A stretch of 8,454 nucleotides of DNA from an uncultured Porphyromonadaceae bacterium (GCA_947177595.1 CAMWUZ010000062.1:1-8454); one strand, 5' to 3'. Counted from the stretch's first letter, positions 1 to 7,361 are shown. The notes: generated from the letters alone by a model not told the origin. Made by a program: numbers and translations.

Positions 1-72
1 GCTTTCACCTTCAAAAACCACATCGACCACCGGTCCGATCACCTGGGCAATTTTTCCGAACTTATCGCTCAT
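1..72 (-). CDS. atpD: ATP synthase F1 subunit beta, N-terminal fragment (runs off left edge)
   Basis: Only the first 24 codons are present, starting at an ATG at 72 and running off the left edge. The peptide begins MSDKFGKIAQVIGPVVDVVF, which matches the N-terminal beta-barrel domain of the F1-ATPase beta subunit, where a G-x-I-x-Q-V-I-G-P-V-V-D-V core is the usual opening. In the full protein this subunit carries the catalytic nucleotide sites on the cytoplasmic side of the F1Fo complex; none of that region is visible here. It lies 32 bases downstream of nuoH on the same strand with no visible terminator or clear promoter-like box between, so read-through from the nuo genes is likely. In Bacteroidota the atp operon commonly opens with atpD, which fits this being the first atp gene. 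A Na+-type N-ATPase operon also opens with atpD, and so short a piece cannot exclude it. Confidence 0.85.
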   Translation of the reverse strand, partial: MSDKFGKIAQVIGPVVDVVFEGES

Positions 73-104
73 ATTCAGTCAAATAACGTTTTCAGAATTA
101 GATT

Positions 105-1181
105 TTAAAGATGGATACCGTAAACAACGATGAGCACCATGAGCACAAGGTTGAAGAGGTTGATTGGCAGGAGATACTTCCATTCAAGAGCCAGCATCTG
201 GTCAATTCTAAGACGGGGGAATGTCCATTTGAACCAAATGATGATGAATGAGATTACGATAGCCTTGCCGATAAACCATACAACACCGGGGATGTAGTTC
301 ATGATAGCGTTGAATCCGTCCCATCCGGGGAAATGGAGGGGCATCCAGCCTCCGAAGAACAGGAGGGTAGCAACACCGCTGACTATAAAGAGGTTGAGAT
401 ATTCAGCGAGATAGAAGAAGCCGAAGTGAATACCAGAATACTCGGTATGATATCCGGCTGTTAGCTCACTCTCCGCTTCGGGAAGGTCAAACGGTCCACG
501 GTTTGTTTCAGCAGTACCTGCGATCAGATATATGATGAAAGCGATGATTGCGGGAATATGACCTGAAAAGATAAACCAAAGATTATCCTGGGCATTAACT
601 ATATCACCAACACTCATTGAGCCGGCGAACACCACCATAGTGAGAACCGAGAGTCCGATAGAAAGCTCATAGCTGACCATCTGGGCACCGGAACGGAGTG
701 CACCGATAAGAGTGAACTTATTGTTACTTGACCAACCGGCAAGAAGAATACCGAGAACACCTATAGATGACACGGCAATGAGGAAGAATATGCCGATATT
801 GAAATCTATAATCTGAAGACCGTTACCCCAGGGAAGCACCGCAAAGGCAAGCATCGATGCCAGAATAACGAGATATGGTGCAAGGGCGAAGAGGAACTTA
901 TCGGTATGGTTCAGTGAAATGAGCTCTTTAATGAGCATCTTGAACATATCGGCGAAGCTCTGCAGAAGTCCCATGGGACCTACGCGATTAGGACCGAGGC
1001 GGCACTGGAATGCGGCACAGACCTTACGCTCGAAGTAAATATAGAAAAGTGCCAGAAGCGCGTATGTCAACAGGAGGGCAACTCCAATCAGCACACATTC
1101 TGTGGTAATGGTAAGCCACTCCGGCATGAATGAGCTGAGGAAGCTGTGAATCCAATTTGTAAATAACGAGAAATCAAACAT
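105..1181 (-). CDS. nuoH: NADH-quinone oxidoreductase subunit H (NuoH)
   Basis: This 358-residue inner-membrane protein is the complex I subunit that joins the peripheral arm to the membrane arm and helps form the quinone chamber. It is very hydrophobic, with roughly eight membrane segments. The cytoplasmic loops carry the family signatures: ERKV at 51-54, RLGPNRVGP at 61-69, the acidic loop ETNRGPFDLPEAESEL at 225-240, AGYHTEYSG at 242-250 and FPRLRIDQ at 321-328. The conserved glutamates of the 225-240 loop, thought to take part in coupling quinone reduction to proton pumping, are intact. Length is slightly above the usual 320-350 residues. The ATG at 1181 is 29 bases after the nuoCD stop. 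In the family's usual gene order nuoI follows; here atpD follows instead, 32 bases downstream. Confidence 0.97.
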   Translation of the reverse strand: MFDFSLFTNWIHSFLSSFMPEWLTITTECVLIGVALLLTYALLALFYIYFERKVCAAFQCRLGPNRVGPMGLLQSFADMFKMLIKELISLNHTDKFLFALAPYLVILASMLAFAVLPWGNGLQIIDFNIGIFFLIAVSSIGVLGILLAGWSSNNKFTLIGALRSGAQMVSYELSIGLSVLTMVVFAGSMSVGDIVNAQDNLWFIFSGHIPAIIAFIIYLIAGTAETNRGPFDLPEAESELTAGYHTEYSGIHFGFFYLAEYLNLFIVSGVATLLFFGGWMPLHFPGWDGFNAIMNYIPGVVWFIGKAIVISFIIIWFKWTFPRLRIDQMLALEWKYLLPINLFNLVLMVLIVVYGIHL

Positions 1182-1210
1182 AACTTATGTCTTTTCGGAT
1201 TTTATTCAAC

Positions 1211-2839
1211 TTATCTGTCAATATCAGGCACAATATAGTCAAGCGAACCGCCGATTGTGATAAGGTCTGCAATCTTGTCGCCGCGTGTAAGGCTATCTAC
1301 CACAGCCGCTGCGGGGAGCGAAGGAGTAGCGAGTTTGAGACGATAGGGATTCACTGTGCCATCGCTCTCGAGGTAAACGCCGAATGTGCCACGGCAGCCC
1401 TCGACTGTGCGGAACCAGTGACCTACAGGAAGTTTGATCACTTTGGGAACTTTCACGCAGTATTCGCCTTCGGGAATATTGTCAACGAGCTGCTCAAGAA
1501 TCCTGGCGCTCTGCTCGATCTCGCCCATTCTAACTTTGAAACGAGCCATTGAGTCACCTTCATGGCGGATAACTTCCTCGAAGTCGAGTTCGGGATAAAT
1601 GCTGTAAGGAGTTGTCTTGCGCACATCGCAAGCCCAGCCGGAAGCACGTCCGCTCGGACCGGTAACGCCCCATGAGATAGCTTCTTCACGACCAAGCACC
1701 CCAACACCTTCCATGCGGTTCTTGGTGATGACATTGCCGGTAAACAGCTTATCGTACTCCTTGAGGTTCTGGGGAATTATCTTGAGAAGAGCCTTAACAT
1801 CCTCAACAAAATCAGGAGCGAGATCCTGCATAACGCCGCCGATACACTCGTAGTTGAATGTCATGCGGGCTCCGCAGGTCTTATCCATGATATCAAGAAT
1901 CTGCTCACGCACGCGGAGAGCGTAGAATAGCATGGTTGTGGCACCGAGGTCCATACAGAATGTGCCTATGAACAGACAGTGTGAAGCGATACGGGAAAGT
2001 TCGTCCATCATCACTCGAATCACCTGTGCCCTGCGTGAAATTTCGATTCCGGCAGCCTCCTCTATGGTCATGCAGAGGCAGTGGTGATAGGGATGAGCCG
2101 AGAAGTAATCGAGACGATCCATGAAATGGAGAGTCTGCGGATAGGTCAGATTCTCGCATATCTTTTCGATGCCGCGATGGATATATCCCATATAGACATC
2201 AATTTTCTTGATGGTCTCGCCGTCAACGGCAGTGCGGAAGCGAAGCACACCGTGAGTAGCTGGGTGCTGCGGACCGATATTTACAACAAAGTCGTTTTCT
2301 GCAAAAATTCTCTCCTCCTTGCACTCGATTTTACCGTCGGCATCGCGGGTATAAACCTGAGTGAAGTCACTCTGACGCTCGTTGTCCTCCGGCACCGGAT
2401 TGGTTTCCGGGCTGGCGTCATAGTCTTTTCTGAGAGGATAGCCTTTCCAGTCGATACTCAGGAAAAGGCGACGCATATCCGGGTTGTTAATGAAAATGAT
2501 TCCGAAGAAATCATACACCTCGCGCTCGTAGATACCGGCGATGTGCCAGAGGTCGGCAATAGATGTGAGAGCCGGATTGACTCTGTCTTCAGTAGCCACC
2601 TTCACGGCAATGCGTTTATTATATTTAGTAGAGGTGAGGTAGTAAATACATCCCATTTTCTCTACCCAGTCCATGCCGACGATGGTCATGAGAAAGTCAA
2701 ACGAGAGCTCGCCATTGTCGCGCAGCGTTTCAGCGAGGTCATGCCATTGGGAGTCGGGAATCTCCACTGTCAGGATATCTCCCTCCTCAAAAGTGGCTTG
2801 CGGAAAAAGTTTGGCTATAATTTCCTGAGTATCTGCCAT
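1211..2839 (-). CDS. nuoCD: Fused NADH-quinone oxidoreductase subunit C/D (NuoCD)
   Basis: A single 542-residue reading frame encodes the NuoC (30 kDa) and NuoD (49 kDa) subunits of the peripheral arm of complex I. Residues 1 to about 145 are the NuoC part, with its signature at 104-140 (EREVYDFFG, then PDMRRLFL, then DWKGYPLRKDY). Residues of about 146-182 form a polar linker. Residues of about 183-542 are NuoD, opening with GPQHPATHG at 189-197. Two quinone-site residues known from the family are in place: a histidine of that motif (His192) and the tyrosine of RLDYFS (Tyr245). The end, GGSLDYIVPDIDR, is the normal NuoD C-terminus. C/D fusions are known in Bacteroidota and in enterobacteria. 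The start follows nuoB by 54 bases. No frameshift or missing key residue was seen. Reading frames on the opposite strand are shadows. Confidence 0.97.
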   Translation of the reverse strand: MADTQEIIAKLFPQATFEEGDILTVEIPDSQWHDLAETLRDNGELSFDFLMTIVGMDWVEKMGCIYYLTSTKYNKRIAVKVATEDRVNPALTSIADLWHIAGIYEREVYDFFGIIFINNPDMRRLFLSIDWKGYPLRKDYDASPETNPVPEDNERQSDFTQVYTRDADGKIECKEERIFAENDFVVNIGPQHPATHGVLRFRTAVDGETIKKIDVYMGYIHRGIEKICENLTYPQTLHFMDRLDYFSAHPYHHCLCMTIEEAAGIEISRRAQVIRVMMDELSRIASHCLFIGTFCMDLGATTMLFYALRVREQILDIMDKTCGARMTFNYECIGGVMQDLAPDFVEDVKALLKIIPQNLKEYDKLFTGNVITKNRMEGVGVLGREEAISWGVTGPSGRASGWACDVRKTTPYSIYPELDFEEVIRHEGDSMARFKVRMGEIEQSARILEQLVDNIPEGEYCVKVPKVIKLPVGHWFRTVEGCRGTFGVYLESDGTVNPYRLKLATPSLPAAAVVDSLTRGDKIADLITIGGSLDYIVPDIDR

Positions 2840-2893
2840 ATCAATGATTGGTTTCGTGTTTTCGATTAAATAATGAACGGATGAGGGAGACTA

Positions 2894-3502
2894 TCAATCT
2901 TCAACTCCCGGAATGGGATGATTTTTAAGGAATTCCTCCTGTTTTTCCTGACGGTTTACTCCGCCGAAGAATTTCTCAACCTTGATTTTGCGAGAAAGCT
3001 GCATGATTGCATAAATCATAGCCTCGGGACGAGGAGGACAGCCGGGAAGATAAACGTCAACAGGAATAATTTTGTCAACACCCATCACCACATGATATGA
3101 TTTCTTGAACGGACCGCCACTCACGGCGCAAGCTCCACAGGCAATCACATACTTGGGCTCGGCAAGCTGATCATAAAGACGGCGAAGCACAGGAGCCATA
3201 CGGTGAACTATAGTACCTGCTACCATAATGAAGTCAGCCTGACGGGGGGATGAACGCGCAACCTCCCAGCCGAAACGAGCCATATCGTAGCGGGCAGCGC
3301 CAAGAGACACAAATTCAATACCGCAACAGCTCGTCGCAAAAGTCAGAGGCCAGATAGAATTGGAACGTCCCCAGTTGATTAACTTGTCAAAAGAGCCGAC
3401 AACCACATTAGCGCCATTGTCCTGGAGCTCTTTTACAAGACTCTCGATATATTCATTATCTTTCCACGCCTCATAAGGCATGCTTTTGGTAGTTACTTCC
3501 AT
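2894..3502 (-). CDS. nuoB: NADH-quinone oxidoreductase subunit B (NuoB)
   Basis: This 202-residue iron-sulfur protein carries cluster N2, the last redox centre of complex I before quinone. All four expected cluster ligands are visible: the tandem pair Cys59-Cys60 in FATSCCGIEF, Cys125 in CGACAVSGG, and Cys155 in LPGCPPRPE. An additional Cys122 just before the third ligand is probably incidental. The N-terminal region of about 45 residues before the domain is ordinary for the family. The ATG at 3502 lies within the end of nuoA, a 10-base overlap in another frame, which suggests translational coupling. It would sit between NuoD and NuoH at the membrane face and form part of the quinone cavity. 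Confidence 0.97.
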   Translation of the reverse strand: MEVTTKSMPYEAWKDNEYIESLVKELQDNGANVVVGSFDKLINWGRSNSIWPLTFATSCCGIEFVSLGAARYDMARFGWEVARSSPRQADFIMVAGTIVHRMAPVLRRLYDQLAEPKYVIACGACAVSGGPFKKSYHVVMGVDKIIPVDVYLPGCPPRPEAMIYAIMQLSRKIKVEKFFGGVNRQEKQEEFLKNHPIPGVED

Positions 3503-3861
3503 TCAAGCGCTCCTTTCCGCCAGGCATAAACCAGACCCAGCACTAAGATTATGAAAAAGACTGCGATGCTGATAAGTCCCGCACCACCGAGAGCTTTTAC
3601 CCTAACAGCCCAAGGGAACAGGAATACGCATTCCACATCAAACATCAAAAACAGAATAGCGAAAAGATAGTAGCCAACCTTAAACTGAGCCATACTTTCG
3701 CCACGGGTGGGAATACCACACTCATAAGCCTCACCCTTCTGCGGGTTGAAAGAACGGGGTGAAATCAGCCCCGCAAGCCACAACGCTAGAGCAACAAGCC
3801 CGATACCGGTCAGAGCGGCGGCAATTGCTAGCGTTGAGTTTTGAATCGACAGTAATACCAT
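3493..3861 (-). CDS. nuoA: NADH-quinone oxidoreductase subunit A (NuoA)
   Basis: A 122-residue membrane subunit of complex I with three predicted membrane segments at about 10-32, 62-84 and 92-114. The conserved loop between the first two carries SPRSFNPQKGEAYECG (34-49), and the second helix holds the FDVE motif at 74-77 with its conserved acidic residues. The C-terminus GALEWK is also typical. It is the first gene of the nuo cluster: upstream there is a 236-base non-coding gap with a promoter-like box, and no NuoE, NuoF or NuoG gene precedes it. The ATG at 3861 follows an A/T-rich stretch without a Shine-Dalgarno sequence, normal for Bacteroidota. Confidence 0.96.
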   Translation of the reverse strand: MVLLSIQNSTLAIAAALTGIGLVALALWLAGLISPRSFNPQKGEAYECGIPTRGESMAQFKVGYYLFAILFLMFDVECVFLFPWAVRVKALGGAGLISIAVFFIILVLGLVYAWRKGALEWK

Positions 3862-3886
3862 ATTATTATTGTGTCAAAATTTATTC

Positions 3887-3898
3887 GTGGTTAACCAC
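3887..3898. repeat. Perfect 12-base palindrome upstream of nuoA
   Basis: The sequence GTGGTTAACCAC is fully self-complementary. It ends 25 bases before the nuoA start codon. As DNA it could be a binding site for a dimeric regulator; as RNA in the nuoA leader it could fold into a four-pair G/C-rich stem with a UUAA loop. Which of the two, if either, cannot be told from the sequence. Confidence 0.6.
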
Positions 3899-3974
3899 CT
3901 CATTCACAACACGAAGGCACAGACTCCCACTTCCGCGTCGCACTGTGATACGAGATAATTAGATTTTGGTTGCG

Positions 3975-3982
3975 CAAATATA
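3975..3982 (-). promoter_or_regulatory. Probable -7 box of the nuoA promoter
   Basis: The minus strand reads TATATTTG, an exact match to the Bacteroidota -7 consensus TAnnTTTG. No convincing -33 TTTG element lies at the expected distance upstream. If used, transcription would start near 3968 and give a leader of about 107 bases before nuoA. That leader contains a weak inverted repeat (CACAG/CTGTG arms at 3918-3922 and 3943-3947) and the 12-base palindrome at 3887-3898. Confidence 0.55.
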
Positions 3983-4021
3983 GACAAAATTTCTCAACTT
4001 CCCCTCAGATTCTTTTCCATT

Positions 4022-4052
4022 TTTTTAACCTGAGCAAAAAGTTTGTTAAAAA
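4022..4052. repeat. A/T-rich inverted repeat between the lipoprotein gene and nuoA
   Basis: Arms TTTTTAAC (4022-4029) and GTTAAAAA (4045-4052) are perfect 8-base reverse complements around a 15-base loop. It lies about 45 bases past the lipoprotein stop and before the nuoA promoter box, where a terminator would be expected. The stem is A/T-rich and is not followed by a run of T on the minus strand, so it does not fit a standard intrinsic terminator. Confidence 0.4.
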
Positions 4053-4097
4053 TATATAACATCAACCTTCACCATCTTTCCGGCAAGGCAGAGCAAG

Positions 4098-5009
4098 CTA
4101 TTCAGGCGTATAGGCGGCTCCAAACACCGCCGCCACCTTATAAACCATACAATTAAAGCTCAGTTCCGATTTTCCACCGGGAAGAGCGGTCATTTTAAGA
4201 TTGGTGATTTCAAATCGGGGGTAAGGAGTGCCGGCAATCGAAGGTATCAACCTGTCGCACTTGAGATTAAATCCTCCTTCTGTCAAAACAACATCAATAG
4301 AACCGAACTGCTGCATCTCGGCATCATCAGTTGAGCCAAACACCATTGTGCCCAGAGAAGGCATATTCGCATCAAAGGACGGATCATTGATGCGCAACAC
4401 GGCTTTTTTCTTATCCGCATCAATATCAACTATATAAACTGATTTTGACGATACGAAAGATTTCTGATTGGTAGTATTGACTGTTGATGTGGTGCCTTCA
4501 AACACAGTACGGAAGGGTATCTCCACAACGCTGCGCCTGTTATCCACAATATAGCTGACTGCAATACCACCGGCTTCTACCGGTTTGGTAGCGTCACCGT
4601 TTATATCTATCTCCTTTTTAGCAAGAGCAACGATTTCCAGTTGGGTAAATACCGGCGAATTGAGTTTATCCGGAGTCACCCGGTCAAGAGAGATAATTCG
4701 TGCCTTGGTGGAATTGTCTCCGCGAAAAGGAACATCGCTTAACACATAGTTGGCTCCACTCTCATTGACAGCGAAGCGCACATTGCGCATCTCAATTGTC
4801 GCAGTATGCTTGTCATCGTTGAATGCGATACTGTAAGATGCACCGGTGAAGACCACCCCATTCTCAGTACCGTCGGCAACATAGGTGAAGGAAGGCGCCG
4901 ATGTCACTTCATACTCGATGGCGGGTTCTTCAACAGTGCCTTCACTACAGCTCCAAAGAACCGGCATAGCGGCGCACACGGCTAAAATCATATATTTTCT
5001 CATATTCAT
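4098..5009 (-). CDS. Probable surface lipoprotein of unrecognised family, partner of the TonB-dependent receptor
   Basis: A 303-residue protein I cannot assign to a named family. Residues 1-20 form a lipoprotein signal peptide (basic RKY, then a hydrophobic stretch) with a lipobox-like VLWSC; Cys21 would be the lipidated residue. The tryptophan just before the Ser-Cys is unusual for a lipobox. The following SEGTVEE is acidic, which in Bacteroidota is compatible with export to the cell surface. The mature part is rich in beta-strand-like alternation and lacks obvious catalytic motifs. Two stretches, about 57-130 and 188-277, look like diverged copies of one unit (D-x-K...A-x-I/L and, later, an R-x-x-P...P...F/L-E-I pattern). 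It starts 20 bases after the receptor stop and is surely co-transcribed with it, suggesting a role in substrate capture. A second in-frame ATG at 5003 is an equally possible start. Confidence 0.8.
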   Translation of the reverse strand: MNMRKYMILAVCAAMPVLWSCSEGTVEEPAIEYEVTSAPSFTYVADGTENGVVFTGASYSIAFNDDKHTATIEMRNVRFAVNESGANYVLSDVPFRGDNSTKARIISLDRVTPDKLNSPVFTQLEIVALAKKEIDINGDATKPVEAGGIAVSYIVDNRRSVVEIPFRTVFEGTTSTVNTTNQKSFVSSKSVYIVDIDADKKKAVLRINDPSFDANMPSLGTMVFGSTDDAEMQQFGSIDVVLTEGGFNLKCDRLIPSIAGTPYPRFEITNLKMTALPGGKSELSFNCMVYKVAAVFGAAYTPE

Positions 5010-5029
5010 ACATCTTGATAATTTACAAT

Positions 5030-7285
5030 CTATTTATGTGTTGCGAAATCAAATCGGAGAGTAACGCCACAGGTGAGCGGCATACCACGCTGAAAGAAAG
5101 TATTGCCTATAGACTTGAAGCTAAACACATTATACTTGCTGTTGGTGAGATTTTTACCCCATAATTCAAGAGTAGCGTTTCCACTTCGGGCACCGATTGA
5201 GGCCCCGAGCAAAGCATAGGCACTCTGACGCCGGCCATTTTCTTCATCCCAGTAAATATCTCCCGCGCCGCGCGCATTCACATTAAACGTCATCTCGTCA
5301 AGCACTCCTGACACAGGCTGTGTATATGTCAGTCCTGCATAAAAGGTATTAGCCGGAGCATATGGCACTCTCTTACCCGAGAAATTCTGCACCCCGTTAA
5401 AAAACTCCTTGAAAGTGGCATGAGTATAGCCATAAGAAGCATTGACCAGCCAGCGCGAAGTCGGCACGAAGCTGATCTGCAACTCTGCCCCATAGCTCTC
5501 AGTCTTACTTGCGTTGGTGGTTATCCTGCCTGTGGTGGTACCGTCCGGAAAGGTTGTCACCTGCTGATCGCGGCAGTCAATATAAAACAGTGCCATATCT
5601 GTAAGGACCTTTCCGCCCGCACATACAATATGAGCTCCCGCCTCATAATTCCAGCTCTTTTCCGGATTATACCCTACTATATCGTCCACATCATATTTCA
5701 TTCCGAGCCCCATCGACCCCATAACCCGCTGCTGCAATACATCGCTGAACATCTGGGTATTATAGCCGCCACTCTTATAGCCCTTACCAAAAGACAGATA
5801 CACATTACTACGCGAATGCATGGGCAAATCATAACTCACGGTAACCTTGGGGAGAACCTCAACAAATGATTTATGCATATTACCGCGGTCGTCTATATCT
5901 ATCGGTTCATGCGAAAACACCTTGGCATTTTCCGGGTCAGTCATATCATAAACCGTATATCTGGAATTAGCACTGCTATGATAACGCAGCGCCACATGCT
6001 CGTAATCCAATCTCACTCCTGCTGAAAAATTCCATTTCCCTACCTTGAACTCACTTTCATGATACACAGCTATACCCCATGTTGGCATAGTAAAACTGCT
6101 GCCGAGCAGAAATTCATCGCTGTCCCATTTAATCGGGTAGTCCGGATTTATTTCGTTGCGCTTACCTTCGATAAGCCGACCTATACCATAGTCCTTAAAG
6201 AGCACCGGTGCATTCATCTTTGCCCTTTTGAAGAAACCGAAAGCCCCTCCGAGCCAGCGATAATGGGAGCCTGCACTACCCCGTGCTATGAAATCCTGAG
6301 TAATCGCCCACTCTTTCCTTTTCTGCTCCAAGGTAAAATAATCAAGCGGCAGAAAATCCTGGTCAAGGGTCATATTATCATCTATATACTGCACGCTAGT
6401 AATACTTGACAGGCTCCAGCCGTTTCCACGATATTTCACCGTGAGTCCGTCCGCAAAACTGTTTCGCCGGTAGAAGCAGGTATCATTATAGTTGATCTCT
6501 CCGGTATTCTCGTACGCATAAGGATAGCCGCCCGACCTTGAGAGCGTAAACCACGCAGCATTCTCAACACTCATTCTTGAGCTCGGTTTCCAGTCTGTTT
6601 TCCAGCGCACACTGCCACCTTTGTCGCGATCCGCATAGCGTTCGTTATATATATTCCGCCTTATACCGCCGAAATAATGGAAATCTCCCGTAAGTGACAT
6701 ACCTAACTCCGGAGAAAATGCCGCATAGTGCGACACTGCCGCTCTATACAGATTCCCGCGCCCCGCCTCGGCGAGCACTCTGGTACCCTGATAGCTAAGA
6801 GGAGAAATAGTGTAGATATTTATGAGACCTCCCATCGTATTGCGACCGTACAGAGTGCTCTGTGCTCCACGGACAATCTCCATCCGGGCTATATCGGGAA
6901 TATCAAAATCATAATTATCCTTGTTTAGAAAAGGCACATTGTCGATATTAAGCCCTACAACAGGCTGATCGATCCTGGCGCCTATACCGCGAACATAGAT
7001 GCTCGATGTCATGCGTGAGCCATATTGCGGCATATACACGTTCGGTGCGAGCTCACTTGCTCCGCGGACATTCACTATATTGAGCCTCTCTATCTGCGCC
7101 CGGTTCACAACCGTGCCGGCTACCGGGTGAAGAGTGAGGTCTGCCGCCTGTTTGATTGCGGTCACAGTCACCTCACCTATCGCCTTTTCAAGACGTTGCA
7201 GGGTGTCACCGGGTTCAGAAGCCGACACACACAGCCATGCGAATGCACATCCCGCTAAAAATGCGATAGTTCTCTTTGATTGCAC
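5030..7285 (-). CDS. TonB-dependent outer-membrane receptor
   Basis: A 751-residue receptor that would use the TonB/proton motive force to import a scarce nutrient across the outer membrane. A signal peptide covers residues 1-22 (cleavage after VSA). A TonB-box-like EVTVTA lies at 38-43. The plug domain spans about 50-162, with the hallmarks IYVRGIGAR at 96-104 and IARMEIVRGAQSTLYGRN at 132-149, then GGLINI. The remainder is the 22-strand barrel, rich in aromatic residues; it ends VTLRFDFATHK, four residues past the phenylalanine where many barrels stop. There is no N-terminal carboxypeptidase-regulatory-like domain and no SusD partner, so it is unlike SusC glycan systems and closer to iron-complex, haem or cobalamin type receptors. 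Substrate unknown. The start is a GTG at 7285: an in-frame TGA lies upstream with no other start between, and the first internal ATG would remove the signal peptide. Confidence 0.93.
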   Translation of the reverse strand: MQSKRTIAFLAGCAFAWLCVSASEPGDTLQRLEKAIGEVTVTAIKQAADLTLHPVAGTVVNRAQIERLNIVNVRGASELAPNVYMPQYGSRMTSSIYVRGIGARIDQPVVGLNIDNVPFLNKDNYDFDIPDIARMEIVRGAQSTLYGRNTMGGLINIYTISPLSYQGTRVLAEAGRGNLYRAAVSHYAAFSPELGMSLTGDFHYFGGIRRNIYNERYADRDKGGSVRWKTDWKPSSRMSVENAAWFTLSRSGGYPYAYENTGEINYNDTCFYRRNSFADGLTVKYRGNGWSLSSITSVQYIDDNMTLDQDFLPLDYFTLEQKRKEWAITQDFIARGSAGSHYRWLGGAFGFFKRAKMNAPVLFKDYGIGRLIEGKRNEINPDYPIKWDSDEFLLGSSFTMPTWGIAVYHESEFKVGKWNFSAGVRLDYEHVALRYHSSANSRYTVYDMTDPENAKVFSHEPIDIDDRGNMHKSFVEVLPKVTVSYDLPMHSRSNVYLSFGKGYKSGGYNTQMFSDVLQQRVMGSMGLGMKYDVDDIVGYNPEKSWNYEAGAHIVCAGGKVLTDMALFYIDCRDQQVTTFPDGTTTGRITTNASKTESYGAELQISFVPTSRWLVNASYGYTHATFKEFFNGVQNFSGKRVPYAPANTFYAGLTYTQPVSGVLDEMTFNVNARGAGDIYWDEENGRRQSAYALLGASIGARSGNATLELWGKNLTNSKYNVFSFKSIGNTFFQRGMPLTCGVTLRFDFATHK

Positions 7286-7301
7286 CGAGGATATATAATT
7301 A

Positions 7302-7318
7302 AGGTGTACTCCTCACCT
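7302..7318 (-). promoter_or_regulatory. Small hairpin in the receptor leader
   Basis: On the minus strand AGGTG and CACCT form a five-pair stem around the loop AGGAGTA, 16 bases before the GTG start. The loop contains an AGGAG resembling a Shine-Dalgarno core, but it is 23 bases from the GTG, too far for ordinary use. It might modulate translation of a gene with a weak start codon. No known riboswitch fold was recognised. Confidence 0.3.
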
Positions 7319-7353
7319 GTTGCCGTTGAGCATGGATGGGATTGAAATTCCTG

Positions 7354-7361
7354 CAAAGATA
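7354..7361 (-). promoter_or_regulatory. Probable -7 box of the receptor-lipoprotein operon
   Basis: The minus strand reads TATCTTTG, matching TAnnTTTG. No clear -33 element is seen. Transcription would begin near 7348, leaving a leader of about 63 bases before the GTG start. The box overlaps an inverted repeat at 7359-7369. Confidence 0.5.

Noticed and set aside
1..72. The left-edge frame as the start of nuoI, as gene order would predict
   Set aside because: The translated peptide has the G-x-I-x-Q-V-I-G-P-V-V-D-V opening of F1-ATPase beta and no resemblance to the NuoI N-terminus.
1211..2839. NuoC and NuoD joined by a sequencing frameshift
   Set aside because: The frame is continuous through a normal polar linker, and C/D fusions are established in this phylum.
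2081..2869. A 262-codon open frame on the plus strand
   Set aside because: It lies entirely opposite nuoCD and its short upstream region, shows no recognisable protein features, and the opposite frame is a clear complex I subunit.
3918..3947. CACAG/CTGTG arms in the nuoA leader as a regulatory hairpin
   Set aside because: Only five pairs around a 20-base loop with no extension of the stem; easily a chance occurrence.
5420..5869. A 149-codon open frame on the plus strand
   Set aside because: It is antisense to the barrel of the TonB-dependent receptor and its translation looks random.
5030..7285. SusC-type glycan receptor
   Set aside because: There is no N-terminal carboxypeptidase-regulatory-like domain, the length is well below the roughly 1000 residues usual for SusC, and no SusD gene follows.
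7286..7348. A cobalamin or TPP riboswitch in the receptor leader
   Set aside because: The leader is only about 63 bases and lacks the conserved core segments of either class.
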